From: Streptomyces sp. NBC_00775
GTDB taxonomy: Bacteria > Actinomycetota > Actinomycetes > Streptomycetales > Streptomycetaceae
Reading direction: 5' to 3'
DNA: 64,000 nucleotides
NCBI RefSeq assembly: GCF_036347135.1
Contig: NZ_CP108938.1
Coordinates: 2,852,001-2,916,000, forward strand
Below are positions 49,927 through 63,640 of the stretch, in pieces (position 1 is the stretch's first letter; the number at the start of each line of letters is the position of its first letter). Made by a program: the position numbers and the translations under genes. A model generated the notes under the pieces. The model made no database searches. It was not told the origin of the DNA and saw nothing but the letters and a program-made list of their open reading frames with translations.

Positions 49927-52674
49927 ATGACCACCGGACTGCATCCTGGGGGATCGTCCCAGGATCCCCGGCCGACGGGGAACCACGCTCTGCCCTGGCA
50001 GGAGCGGGTCGGCCACGGAGCGCTGCCCGCCGACAACCGGACGAGGAGTTCTGTGATCACCGCGCGCGCGGCCGCCAGTTTCGAGCCCCTGGGGCGATCC
50101 GTCGCGACCGCCCGCTCCTTCGTCCGTGACACCCTCCAGGGCTGGGGCTTCGCCGACGTGGTCGACGACGCCGTGGTCCTCACCAGCGAACTGGTCACCA
50201 ACGCTGTCGTGCATGCGGGCACCTCCGCGGACGTCCTGTGTCTGCGCAGCGACGACGGCGTACGCATCGAGGTAGCGGACCGCTACCCGGAACGTGAAAT
50301 TCCACTCCAGGCGACGGCTGTGAACATGGGCAGCCCCGACCGCGAGGGCGGCCGCGGCCTCCAGCTCTGCGCGGCCCTGGCCGGCCGCTGGGGCGTCGAG
50401 TACACGCCCACCCACAAGCAGGTCTGGTTCCAGATCGACCTCCCCGAGCGCGCGGTGGGCACCCGCACCGCCGGCCCTTCCCTCCCCGCCGACCTCCTCC
50501 CGCTCGCCGATGGCCGCGTCCGCGTCGCTGTCGTCCAGATCGACCGCGTCGGCGCCATCAACGCCTGGAACGAGGACGCGGAGGAACTCTTCGGTTACGC
50601 CGCCGAGCAGGTCACCGGCAAGCCGCTCACCGACCTCGCGGCCTGGCCGCACACCCCCGGCACCAGCACCGGCATCGTCGAGGCCCTCCAACTCTCCCGA
50701 TGGGAGGGCACTTACGGCATCCGCGCCGCCACCGGCCGCGTCACCCCCGTCTACGCCTCACACCTTCGGGTACGCGACACGGGCGGCGAACCCTCCACCG
50801 TCTGCCTCCTTGTCCGCGACCACGAACGCGCCGTCCTGCAGACCCCGTTGCGCGTCTCGGCCACCGACACGACCACCAGCTCCGAAGGCCAGGCCTCCGA
50901 CCCCTTCGAGGTCTTCATCGGCTCTCCGGCCCCCGACGACCTGGACGGCCTCCTCCAGCGCACGGTGGAGCGCGCCCGCGACATGCTCGACGGCGACTCC
51001 GCCTTCCTGCTCCTGGCGACCGACGACGAAACGGAGTTGGAGGTACGAGCCTCGACGGGCCTCCCCTCCGCCCGCCAGCGCTTCGCCCGCGTCCCCGTCG
51101 AGGCGGGCCCCGGCCGCTACGGCTCGGCGCGCATGCCCGCCGTGCACGAGGACCTGATGGTGGTCCCCGGCGCCGTCCCGCTGCTGAGCGGCACCGGCAT
51201 GCGCTCGGTCGTGACGGTCCCACTGAAGGTCGAGGGCCGCCTCACCGGCTCGCTCGGCGTCGCGGCCGAAGGGCCCGGCAGATACTCCAACGAGGAGGCC
51301 CTGCGCCTCCAGTTCGCCGCCGACCGCATCGCCCTGGCGGTGGAATCGGCCCGCCTGGGCGAGCTGGAACGCCTGCGCCGCGGCTCGCTGTCCTTCCTCG
51401 TCGAGGCCTCCGACCTCCTCGCCGGCACCCTGGACCGCGACCAGACCCTGGCCCTCATGGCCCAGATGACGGTCCCGACCCTGGCCACCTGGTGCGCCGT
51501 CTACACCATCGCCGACCAGGCCTCGGACCCGTATCTCTCGTACGTCCTGCACGAGGACGAGGAACGCATCGACGGCCTCAAGGCGTTGCTCTCGAAGATC
51601 GCCCCGCCGGACCCGGTCCCCACCCCGGGCGCCCGCGTCTGGTCGGCCCCCGCCGAAGCCGCCCACCAGGCGGCCCTGCGCACCTCCATGCGCAGCCTGG
51701 GCCTGGGCGAACCCGCTTCGGTGAGTTCGGGCATCGGTACGACGCTGGCGACGGCCTCCGCGGTCGGCGGCGAGACGGTCGTACTCCCCCTGGTGGCCCG
51801 CAACCGCGTCATCGGCATGCTGACGCTCGGCAAGCCGTCGGACGAACACTTCCGGCAGGAAATCCTGGAACTGGCCGAGGACCTGTCCCGCAGGGCCGCC
51901 CTCGCACTCGACAACGCCCGCCTGTACTCGGAGCGCATGGCCATCAGCCAGTCCCTCCAGCGCAGCCTCCTGCCCCCGGAGCTCCCGAACATCGACGGCG
52001 TAGAGGTCGAGGTCATCTACCGCGCGGCCGGCGAGGGCAACGAGGTCGGCGGCGACTTCTACGACCTTTTCCCGATCCGCGACGGCGCGTACGGCTTCGC
52101 CATCGGCGACGTCTGCGGTACGGGCCCGGAGGCGGCCGCGGTCACGGGCCTGGCCCGGCACGCGCTCAGGCTCCTCGCCCGCGAGGGCTACGGTGGCCCG
52201 GCCGTCCTGGAGCGCCTGAACTCCGCGATCCTCGACGAGGGCGCCCGCAGCCGCTTCCTGACGCTCCTGTACGGCGAGTTGTGGCCCCAGGAGGACGGCA
52301 GCGCCGTACTGAAGGTGGTCTGCGCCGGCCACCCGCTCCCGCTGCGCCTGCGCCAGGACGGGACGGTCGAACCGGCCGCCGAACCGCAGCCGCTGCTCGG
52401 CGTCATGGAAGACCTGGAGCTGTACGAGCAGACCATCACGCTCGACCCGGGCGACGTCCTGCTGTGCGTCACGGACGGCGTCACGGAACGCCGCGAGGGC
52501 ACCCGCATGCTCGGCGACGACGGCCTCACGGACGTCCTCACCACCTGCACGGGCCTGACGGCGGGCGCGGTCGCCGCCCGCATCATGCGCGCGGTCGAGC
52601 GCTTCGCCTCCGACGCCCCGTCCGACGACATGGCGATTCTGGCGATGCGCGTTCCCGGTCTCCAGAAGAACTGA
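49927..52674 (+). CDS. osaC: OsaC-like multidomain regulator: RsbW-like kinase, PAS, GAF, PP2C phosphatase
   Basis: A 915-residue soluble regulator. Order: RsbW-like HATPase (about 45-185; SELVTNAVVHA N box, GGRGLQL), PAS (about 195-310), GAF (about 340-480), a second GAF-like region (about 490-660) and SpoIIE/PP2C phosphatase (about 690-910) with all metal-binding Asp motifs GGDFYDLF, GDVCGTGPEAA, TDGVTE and SDDMAI. Kinase and phosphatase in one chain suggests partner-switching control of a sigma factor; S. coelicolor OsaC modulates sigma-B after osmotic shock. ATG 49927 is preceded by GAGGGG nine bases upstream. Divergent from osaA, it closes the osmoadaptation cluster. Confidence 0.92.
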   Translation: MTTGLHPGGSSQDPRPTGNHALPWQERVGHGALPADNRTRSSVITARAAASFEPLGRSVATARSFVRDTLQGWGFADVVDDAVVLTSELVTNAVVHAGTSADVLCLRSDDGVRIEVADRYPEREIPLQATAVNMGSPDREGGRGLQLCAALAGRWGVEYTPTHKQVWFQIDLPERAVGTRTAGPSLPADLLPLADGRVRVAVVQIDRVGAINAWNEDAEELFGYAAEQVTGKPLTDLAAWPHTPGTSTGIVEALQLSRWEGTYGIRAATGRVTPVYASHLRVRDTGGEPSTVCLLVRDHERAVLQTPLRVSATDTTTSSEGQASDPFEVFIGSPAPDDLDGLLQRTVERARDMLDGDSAFLLLATDDETELEVRASTGLPSARQRFARVPVEAGPGRYGSARMPAVHEDLMVVPGAVPLLSGTGMRSVVTVPLKVEGRLTGSLGVAAEGPGRYSNEEALRLQFAADRIALAVESARLGELERLRRGSLSFLVEASDLLAGTLDRDQTLALMAQMTVPTLATWCAVYTIADQASDPYLSYVLHEDEERIDGLKALLSKIAPPDPVPTPGARVWSAPAEAAHQAALRTSMRSLGLGEPASVSSGIGTTLATASAVGGETVVLPLVARNRVIGMLTLGKPSDEHFRQEILELAEDLSRRAALALDNARLYSERMAISQSLQRSLLPPELPNIDGVEVEVIYRAAGEGNEVGGDFYDLFPIRDGAYGFAIGDVCGTGPEAAAVTGLARHALRLLAREGYGGPAVLERLNSAILDEGARSRFLTLLYGELWPQEDGSAVLKVVCAGHPLPLRLRQDGTVEPAAEPQPLLGVMEDLELYEQTITLDPGDVLLCVTDGVTERREGTRMLGDDGLTDVLTTCTGLTAGAVAARIMRAVERFASDAPSDDMAILAMRVPGLQKN

Positions 52675-52697
52675 GGCCGGGTTTCATCCGGGGTACG

Positions 52698-52732
52698 AGA
52701 AAGGCCCCCGCCTGTAAGGGCGGAGGCCTTTT
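52698..52732. terminator. terminator between osaC and tRNA-Thr
   Basis: AAAGGCC/CCGCC arms around TGTAA form an imperfect long hairpin followed on the plus strand by a TTTT run: a canonical terminator for osaC that also sits directly behind the 3' end of the tRNA on the minus strand. Confidence 0.8.
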
Positions 52733-52737
52733 CTTGC

Positions 52738-52813
52738 TGGAGCCCCCCAACGGAATCGAACCGTTGACCTTCTCCTTACCATGGAGACGCTCTGCCGACT
52801 GAGCTAGGGGGGC
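52738..52813 (-). tRNA. tRNA-Thr (anticodon GGT)
   Basis: Minus-strand cloverleaf: 7-bp acceptor (GCCCCCC/GGGGGGC), D arm with AGTCGGCAGAG, anticodon stem TCTCC/GGAGA with loop ATGGTAA (anticodon GGT, reads ACC and ACU), T arm AACGG-TTCGATT-CCGTT and discriminator T. CCA is encoded. Total 76 bases. Confidence 0.95.
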
Positions 52814-52907
52814 CAGTCGCCTTCTCGAGGTTTCCCCCGCGGCAACGAAATAGATCATACCCCGAACAGAAGCGTGCTCCCAACCCGTCCCGCTGAATCC
52901 GGCTGAA

Positions 52908-53585
52908 TCAGAAGGCGGGCTGCAGCAATCCGCCCAGCGCATTGCACGCGGAGACGATCCGATGCATCTCCCGCTTCGTCAACGACGCGTCCACGGGCAG
53001 CGCGAGGGTCTCGTCCGCGGCCCGCTCGGTCTCCGGAAGATGCACGTCCCGACGGAACGCGGGCATGCGGTGCACCGGCGTCTTCACCGGCACCCGGCAC
53101 TCAACTCCCCGAGCCCGTACGGCCCGTGCGAAGGCGTCCCGGTCCGGCCGCCCATTGCCCGGCACCCGCACGACGTACTGCTGGTACGTGTGCCCATCAC
53201 CGCCGTCAGGCGTCCACACGCCGCTGAGCCGCCCGTCCAGATACGCGGCCCGCTCCCTGCGCTGCGCGATCTCGTCGTACGGCGCCTCGGACTCACCCTG
53301 CTCCAGCAGCAGGAGGCCGAGCCGCTGCCCAACCTCCCGCAGCCGCACCATGTCTGCCGTCCGCCCGAAGCGGTGCACGACAACCAGAGCCGCCGACCGG
53401 GGAGTTACGGCGGACTCGACCGCCCTCGCGTCCAGGCAGTAGGTCGCCGGGTCTATGTCGGCGAAGACAACCGTCGCACCGGCCTGCGTCACGGCCTCGG
53501 CGACCTCGACGTTCCCGAACGCCGGCACGATGACCTCGTCACCGGCTCCGACACCCGCGGCCCTGAGCATTGCAGCAGTACCCAT
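52908..53585 (-). pseudogene. truncated DegT/DnrJ/EryC1/StrS-type aminotransferase fragment
   Basis: A 226-residue reading frame with clear similarity to PLP-dependent sugar aminotransferases: SMGTAAMLRAAGVGAGDEVIVPAF, VTQAGATVVFADIDPATYCLD and VVVHRFGRTADMVRLREVGQRLGL. Families of this type have about 370-400 residues. Here the central part that carries the PLP-binding lysine (after LLLEQGE the protein jumps to the C-terminal YDEIAQRRERAAYLDGRL) is missing, and the N-terminus begins at the NGTAAL position. It may thus be an inactive relic or a non-catalytic paralogue. The frame is open and codon bias is good, so it could still be translated. A start at ATG 53585 lacks a binding site; TTG 53633 overlaps the rRNA terminator. 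Confidence 0.7.
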
Positions 53586-53631
53586 GCTGCGGATGTTGGT
53601 CGCGCAACGTGAACTGCAAGTGACGCAAAAC

Positions 53632-53674
53632 AAAAAAGAGCTGGTCCCTGAACCGAAGTTCAGGGACCAGCTCT
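53632..53674 (-). terminator. rRNA operon terminator with UUCG tetraloop
   Basis: Perfect 17-bp stem (53637-53653 with 53658-53674) closed by a TTCG loop on the minus strand, followed by TTTTTTG. Twelve bases after the 5S 3' end. Textbook intrinsic terminator. Confidence 0.93.
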
Positions 53675-53684
53675 ATTAATAATA

Positions 53685-53803
53685 GTTCGGCGGCGTCCTA
53701 CTCTCCCACAGGGTCCCCCCTGCAGTACCATCGGCGCTGTGAGGCTTAGCTTCCGGGTTCGGAATGTAACCGGGCGTTTCCCTCACGCTATGACCACCGA
53801 AAC
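53685..53803 (-). rRNA. rrf: 5S ribosomal RNA
   Basis: 119 bases, minus strand, beginning GTTTCGGTGGTCATAGCG and ending CGCCGCCGAAC, with the conserved CCCGGTTACATTCCGAACCC and GGGAGAGTAGG parts of actinobacterial 5S. 85 bases after the 23S 3' end. Confidence 0.95.
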
Positions 53804-53888
53804 ACTATGAAACTGTCAACCGGAGCCGTGGCATAGCTACGACGGTTGTTCGTGGTTTCAGAACCAACACAGTGGACGCGAGCAACTG

Positions 53889-58847
<4,959 letters not shown>

Positions 58848-59327
58848 ATGTTTACCCGTAATCGGGTGGACACCACGAGAGCGGAACCAAGGAGAGGAAT
58901 AATCCCCTCGGTTCACAGCGTCCTCGCTGTGCGCCTACCAGGCAGTGCCCGGCAGGACTTTTTCAAAGGAACCTCGTCCCAGCCGATCGGCCGGAGACGG
59001 GGTATCAACATATCTGGCGTTGATTTTTGGCACGCTGTTGAGTTCTCAAGGAACGGACGCTTCCTTTGTACTCACCCTCTCGGGCTTTCCTCCGGGCGCT
59101 TCCCTTCGGTCTTGCTTTGTTTTTGTTTCGTTCTTGCGTTTCCGACTCTATCAGATCGTTTCCGGTCCGATTTCCCTCGGTGCTTTCCAGTTTTCCGCTT
59201 TCGCGTTTCCCTTTCCGGCGGTTCCGACTTTATCAGAGATTCTGAGTCGGAATTTCCATCCCGCTCGGGGTGGTTCCAGGCACGCGGTGGTGCTGGGTTC
59301 CCGTTCAGGTGGAGCCGTAAACGTACT
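58848..59327 (-). promoter_or_regulatory. rRNA operon leader and promoter region
   Basis: About 480 bases upstream of 16S. Minus-strand motif TGATARAGTCGGAA occurs twice (-10-like at 59227-59235 and 59145-59153), each with GGAAA about 17-18 bases further upstream, giving two tandem promoter-like modules. Closer to 16S is the CTTGAGAACTCAACAGCGTG leader element typical of Streptomyces pre-rRNA, a likely antitermination/processing signal. No protein gene here. Confidence 0.55.
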
Positions 59328-59367
59328 GGAGCGGGGAGCCTCGATGCAAATCGAGGCTCCCCGCTCC
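59328..59367 (-). terminator. 18-bp perfect terminator hairpin of rnj
   Basis: Arms around GCAA (59328-59345 with 59350-59367) pair over 18 bases, 23 bases after the rnj stop. It separates rnj from the rRNA promoters on the same strand. Confidence 0.88.
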
Positions 59368-59389
59368 GGAGTTGGCGCGTGCGAGGGGG

Positions 59390-61075
59390 TCAGACCTCGA
59401 CGACGACCGGGAGGATCATCGGGCGTCGGCGGTAGTTGTCCGAGACCCACTTGCCCAGCGTGCGGCGGATGAGCTGCTGCATCTGGTGGGGCTCGACGAC
59501 GCCGTCCTGGGCCGACTTCTCCAGGACTTCCCTGACCCTCGGGATGACGTCCCCGAAGGCGGAGTCGTCGATGCCGGAACCCCGGGCCTGGACGTGCGGG
59601 CCGCCGGTGATCTTGCCGGTGCTGGAGTCCATCACCACGAAGACCGAGATGATGCCCTCGTCACCGAGGATCTTGCGGTCCTTGAGCGCGGGCTCGCCGA
59701 CGTCGCCGACCGAGAGGCCGTCGACGTACACGTATCCCGCCTGGACCTTGCCGGAGATCTTGGCCTTGCCCTCGATGAGGTCGACGACGACGCCGTCCTC
59801 GGCGATCACGATGCGGTCGTGCGGGACACCGGTGAGGGCGCCCAGTTCGGCGTTGGCGCGCAGGTGGCGCCATTCGCCGTGGACCGGCATCAGGTTCCGC
59901 GGCTTGCAGATGTTGTAGAAGTACAGGAGCTCGCCCGCGGAGGCATGGCCGGAAACATGCACCTTGGCGTTGCCCTTGTGGACGACGTTCGCGCCCCAGC
60001 GGGTCAGGCCGTTGATGACGCGGTAGACCGCGTTCTCGTTGCCGGGGATCAGGGACGACGCCAGGATCACCGTGTCGCCCTGGACGATCCGGATCTGGTG
60101 GTCGCGGTTGGCCATCCTCGACAGGGCCGCCATCGGCTCGCCCTGGGAACCCGTGCAGACGAGCACGATCTGGTGGTCCGGGAGGTCGTCCAGCGTCTTG
60201 ACGTCGACCACCAGGCCCGGCGGGACCTTGAGGTAGCCGAGATCCCGTGCGATGCCCATGTTGCGGACCATCGAGCGGCCGACGAAGGCGACCCGGCGGC
60301 CGTACTCATGAGCCGCGTCAAGGATCTGCTGAATGCGGTGGACGTGGCTGGCGAAGCTCGCCACGATGATCCGCTTGTGTGCGCCGGCGAAGACCTGGCG
60401 CAGCACGTTCGAGATGTCGCGCTCGGGCGGGACAAAGCCCGGGACCTCGGCGTTCGTGGAGTCCGAGAGAAGGAGGTCGATGCCCTCCTCGCTCAGCCGT
60501 GCGAACGCGTGCAGGTCCGTGAGGCGGCGGTCCAGCGGGAGCTGGTCCATCTTGAAGTCGCCGGTGTGGACCACCATGCCCGCAGGCGTGCGGATGGCGA
60601 CCGCGAGGGCGTCCGGGATGGAGTGGTTGACCGCGACGAACTCGCAGTCGAAGGGGCCGATGCGCTCGCGATGACCCTCGGCCACCTCGAGCGTGTACGG
60701 CCGGATGCGGTGCTCCTGGAGCTTCGCCTCGATCAGGGCGAGGGTCAGCTTGGAGCCGATCAGCGGGATGTCCGGCTTCTCGCGGAGAAGGAACGGGACA
60801 CCGCCGATGTGGTCCTCGTGGCCGTGCGTGAGGACGATGCCCTCGATGTCGTCGAGGCGGTCCCTGATGGACGTGAAGTCCGGCAGGATCAGGTCGATTC
60901 CGGGCTGCTCCTCCTCTGGGAAGAGCACTCCGCAGTCGACGATCAACAGGCGACCGCCGTACTCGAAGACGGTCATGTTTCGGCCGATTTCACCGAGGCC
61001 GCCGAGCGGGGTGACCCGCAGGCCACCCTTCGGGAGCACCGGCGGTGCGCCGAGTTCAGGATGCGGATGACTCAA
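59390..61075 (-). CDS. rnj: ribonuclease J
   Basis: A 561-residue metallo-beta-lactamase/beta-CASP RNase with 5'-3' exo- and endonuclease activity, in RNA maturation and decay. Zinc motif LTHGHEDHIGG (about residues 76-86), further ligands in VNHSIPD and HTGDFK, beta-CASP motifs in FASHVHRIQQ, SGHAS and MPVHGEWRHL; C-terminal dimerisation domain. TTG 61075 (SHPHPELGAPP after Met) has GAGGAG upstream and gives the usual length; the ATG 14 codons upstream is less likely. A 13-bp hairpin lies just before its ribosome binding site. Same strand as, and directly upstream of, the rRNA operon. Confidence 0.94.
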   Translation of the reverse strand: MSHPHPELGAPPVLPKGGLRVTPLGGLGEIGRNMTVFEYGGRLLIVDCGVLFPEEEQPGIDLILPDFTSIRDRLDDIEGIVLTHGHEDHIGGVPFLLREKPDIPLIGSKLTLALIEAKLQEHRIRPYTLEVAEGHRERIGPFDCEFVAVNHSIPDALAVAIRTPAGMVVHTGDFKMDQLPLDRRLTDLHAFARLSEEGIDLLLSDSTNAEVPGFVPPERDISNVLRQVFAGAHKRIIVASFASHVHRIQQILDAAHEYGRRVAFVGRSMVRNMGIARDLGYLKVPPGLVVDVKTLDDLPDHQIVLVCTGSQGEPMAALSRMANRDHQIRIVQGDTVILASSLIPGNENAVYRVINGLTRWGANVVHKGNAKVHVSGHASAGELLYFYNICKPRNLMPVHGEWRHLRANAELGALTGVPHDRIVIAEDGVVVDLIEGKAKISGKVQAGYVYVDGLSVGDVGEPALKDRKILGDEGIISVFVVMDSSTGKITGGPHVQARGSGIDDSAFGDVIPRVREVLEKSAQDGVVEPHQMQQLIRRTLGKWVSDNYRRRPMILPVVVEV

Positions 61076-61090
61076 AAGACTCTCCTCACC

Positions 61091-61128
61091 ACGCGCGCCA
61101 CGTACCTGGCAAGGCACGTGGCGCGCGT
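61091..61128 (-). terminator. 13-bp perfect hairpin between dapA and rnj
   Basis: Arms 61091-61103 and 61116-61128 with 12-base loop. It is 85 bases after dapA and only 16 before the rnj start, directly in front of the GAGGAG. Either a dapA terminator or a structure in the rnj leader. Confidence 0.7.
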
Positions 61129-61212
61129 GACGTTCGTGCAGTAGCAGTTGTCTGTGTGGGGTGCAGGCCGGTGGCCTGCGGGGTCTTACGTATTCAGTTG
61201 TGAAGTCTGTGG

Positions 61213-62112
61213 TTAGAGCTCTACCCCGCCGGCGGCAAGATCGATCTTGAGCTGGGCGGTCTCCTCGGCCGACAGCTCGACCATCGGGGCGCGCAGCGGT
61301 CCGGCGGGCAGGCCCTGGAGGGCGAGCGCTGCCTTGGTCGTCATGACGCCCTGGGTGCGGAACATGCCGGTGAAGACGGGGAGCAGCTTCTGGTGGATCT
61401 CGGTCGCCTTCTGCACGTCACCCGAGACATACGCGTCGAGCATGGCACGCAGCTCCGGGGTGACGACATGGCCCACGACGGAGACGAAGCCGACCGCGCC
61501 CACGGAGAGCAGCGGCAGGTTCAGCATGTCATCGCCGGAGTACCAGGCGAGGCCGGAGCGGGCGATGGCCCAGCTGGCCCGGCCGAGGTCCCCCTTGGCG
61601 TCCTTGTTCGCGACGATACGCGGGTGGTCGGCGAGCCGCACCAGCGTTTCGGTGTTGATCGGTACGCCGCTGCGGCCGGGGATGTCGTAGAGCATCACCG
61701 GAAGTTCGGTCGCGTCGGCGATGGCCGTGAAGTGCCGGTAGAGGCCCTCCTGCGGGGGCTTGTTGTAGTACGGCGTCACGGTCAGCAGGCCGTGCGCGCC
61801 GGTCTTCTCGGCGGCGCGGGCCAACTCGATGCTGTGGTGGGTGTCGTTCGTACCGACGCCGGCGACGATATGGGCTCGGTCGCCCACCGCCTCCAGTACG
61901 GCTCGTACGAGATCCGATTTCTCCGCGTCGCTGGTGGTCGGGGACTCACCGGTGGTGCCGTTGATGATCAGGCCGTCGTTGCCTGCGTCCACCAGGTGGG
62001 TAGCGAGCCGCTGAGCGCCGTCGAGGTCGAGTGCGCCGTCCGCCGTGAAAGGCGTGACCATGGCGGTGAGGACCCGCCCGAAGGGGGTCTGCGGAGTGGA
62101 GGTCGGAGCCAT
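61213..62112 (-). CDS. dapA: 4-hydroxy-tetrahydrodipicolinate synthase DapA
   Basis: A 299-residue class I aldolase condensing pyruvate with aspartate semialdehyde, first step of the diaminopimelate/lysine branch. Motifs: GTTGESPT (about 49-56), Tyr in YYNKPPQEGL (the active-site relay), the Schiff-base Lys in VANKDAKGDLGR (about residue 170), and GDDMLNLPLLSVGAVG. ATG 62112 gives MAPTSTPQTPFGRV; a GTG three codons upstream is possible. One of the common multiple dapA copies in Streptomyces; this one is linked to rnj and thyX, an arrangement conserved in the genus. Confidence 0.95.
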   Translation of the reverse strand: MAPTSTPQTPFGRVLTAMVTPFTADGALDLDGAQRLATHLVDAGNDGLIINGTTGESPTTSDAEKSDLVRAVLEAVGDRAHIVAGVGTNDTHHSIELARAAEKTGAHGLLTVTPYYNKPPQEGLYRHFTAIADATELPVMLYDIPGRSGVPINTETLVRLADHPRIVANKDAKGDLGRASWAIARSGLAWYSGDDMLNLPLLSVGAVGFVSVVGHVVTPELRAMLDAYVSGDVQKATEIHQKLLPVFTGMFRTQGVMTTKAALALQGLPAGPLRAPMVELSAEETAQLKIDLAAGGVEL

Positions 62113-62185
62113 GGGTAACACGCTACTCGCTGCTCAACACGTGGTCTGCCCTCGGGGGACACGACAAAGCACGACAAATGTGGAG

Positions 62186-62223
62186 CCCGGCACTGCCTGC
62201 TCGGGGGTTCAAGCAGTGCCGGG
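62186..62223 (-). terminator. hairpin terminator after thyX
   Basis: Perfect 11-bp arms (62186-62196 with 62213-62223), 100 bases after the thyX stop and before dapA. Confidence 0.65.
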
Positions 62224-62322
62224 TCCGTTTGATCAGGCTAGATGAACTTCTCGAAATGCCGCAATACGGACACTTCGCTCGGCTGATCCGTACATCAGTG
62301 CCGGAAGGCGTGCGGAAGCGCG

Positions 62323-63063
62323 CTACGGCGCCACGCGCCCGTTGCCGTTGAAGGCGGCGTACGTGAGCGGCATGAGCTTGGCCCACTCCGCTTCCATCTT
62401 CTCCCCGACCATCTCGATCTCGCGCTGCGGGAAGGACGGGACTTTGGCCAGCTCATGCTGGGTGCGCAGGCCCAGGAAGTGCATCAGCGAGCGGGCGTTG
62501 CACGTGGCGTACATCGAGGAGAAGAGGCCGACCGGCAGGACCGCACGGGCGACCTCGCGGGCTACGCCGGCGGCGAGCATCTCCTGGTACGCCTCGTACG
62601 CCTGCCGGTATGAGTCCTCCATCACACGGCCCGTGAGCTCCTGCTGGGCCTGGGTGCCCTCGACGAAGACGTACTTGCCGGGGCGGCCCTCCTGGACCAG
62701 CTTGCGGGACTCGTCCGGGACGTAGAAGACGGGCTCGAGCTCCCTGTACCGACCCGATTCCTCGTTGTACGACCAGCCCACGCGGTGCCGCATGAACTCG
62801 CGGAAGACGAAGATCGGGGCACTGATGAAGAACGTCATCGAGTTGTGCTCGAAGGGGCTGCCGTGCCGGTCCCGCATCAGGTAGTTGATCAGGCCCTTGG
62901 ACCGCTCCGGGTCCTTCTTCAGCTCGTCCAGGGACTGCTCCCCGGCGGTGGAGACACGGGCGGCGAACAGCACATCGGCGTCGGACGCCGTGTGCTTGAT
63001 CAGCTCGACGGTGACATCGCTGCGGAAGCTGGGCTTGAGGTCGTCGGCGGGGGTGTCGGTCAC
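62323..63063 (-). CDS. thyX: flavin-dependent thymidylate synthase ThyX
   Basis: A 246-residue ThyX: makes dTMP from dUMP with FAD, NADPH and methylene-tetrahydrofolate. The ThyX motif RHR-x7-S is complete: RHRVGWSYNEESGRY (about residues 88-102); other elements NYLMRDRHGSPFEHNSMTFF and LRTQHELAKVPSFPQREIEM. GTG 63063 (VTDTPADDLKP) has GGAAGGA about ten bases upstream. Independent unit, 211 bases from dapA with a hairpin between, so a joint transcript is unlikely. Confidence 0.95.
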   Translation of the reverse strand: MTDTPADDLKPSFRSDVTVELIKHTASDADVLFAARVSTAGEQSLDELKKDPERSKGLINYLMRDRHGSPFEHNSMTFFISAPIFVFREFMRHRVGWSYNEESGRYRELEPVFYVPDESRKLVQEGRPGKYVFVEGTQAQQELTGRVMEDSYRQAYEAYQEMLAAGVAREVARAVLPVGLFSSMYATCNARSLMHFLGLRTQHELAKVPSFPQREIEMVGEKMEAEWAKLMPLTYAAFNGNGRVAP

Positions 63064-63256
63064 GGTGCGCAGGGTCCTTCCCATCACAGGCTCGGGCGGC
63101 GCCCACTCTACGGCCCGGCACTGACAACGGGGCGTTCGGTACCTTGCCGCGACATTCGTCGGCGAACTTCTGCGAATTCGGTGATTCTGGGCACCTCTTG
63201 GGGCATTCGCTCGTCTGTATGGGTGACGGCGATTTCGTTCGAGTCGCTGGTCACCA

Positions 63257-63280
63257 GATCCATGGATCCATGGATCCATC
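63257..63280. repeat. 8-bp tandem repeat GATCCATG, three copies
   Basis: Units at 63257-63264, 63265-63272 and 63273-63280, the last with one mismatch, in the 247-base gap between thyX and the small membrane-protein gene. Each unit boundary makes a palindromic GGATCC/CCATGG word. The rest of that gap has the promoters of both genes. Confidence 0.85.
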
Positions 63281-63310
63281 GCTACGAGTCTCCAGAGGAG
63301 AAGCAGCCCC

Positions 63311-63550
63311 ATGTTCCGTCGGCGCGAGCCCGTCCCGTTCGCCTTCATCGCCGAAGCCGACCAGTTCCGCAGCAATGTCTCACCGCCGCCCCGCGAGCGT
63401 GCGTCCGCCGGACAGATAGCCGGCCGGTGGCTCATTGGGCTCACCATGGTCGCCGGGCTCGCCGGATCCTTGATCCTCGGCATGCCCGCCCTGTCACAGG
63501 ATCAGTCACCTGCGAAGACACAGCATTCCGAGGCGTCGGACGGCCGCTGA
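63311..63550 (+). CDS. small membrane protein, unknown function
   Basis: A 79-residue protein with one transmembrane helix (IAGRWLIGLTMVAGLAGSLILGM, about 36-58), a basic/Pro N-terminus (MFRRREPVPFAF) and a hydrophilic Ser/Gln C-terminus. AGAGGAG stands eleven bases upstream of ATG 63311. No named family recognised. Starts a rightward run with the PH-domain-like gene 90 bases further on. Confidence 0.7.
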   Translation: MFRRREPVPFAFIAEADQFRSNVSPPPRERASAGQIAGRWLIGLTMVAGLAGSLILGMPALSQDQSPAKTQHSEASDGR

Positions 63551-63640
63551 CTCTTCCGGACCCCCAAGGGTGGTGAGCAGACACACGTCTCGATAGCCTC
63601 ACCGGGCACAGCCCATGCATGGATTGAGTGAGGTTCAGTC

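Noticed and set aside
62123..62386. An 87-codon minus-strand frame between dapA and thyX
   Set aside because: It overlaps the thyX C-terminus out of frame and runs across a terminator hairpin; no supporting start.
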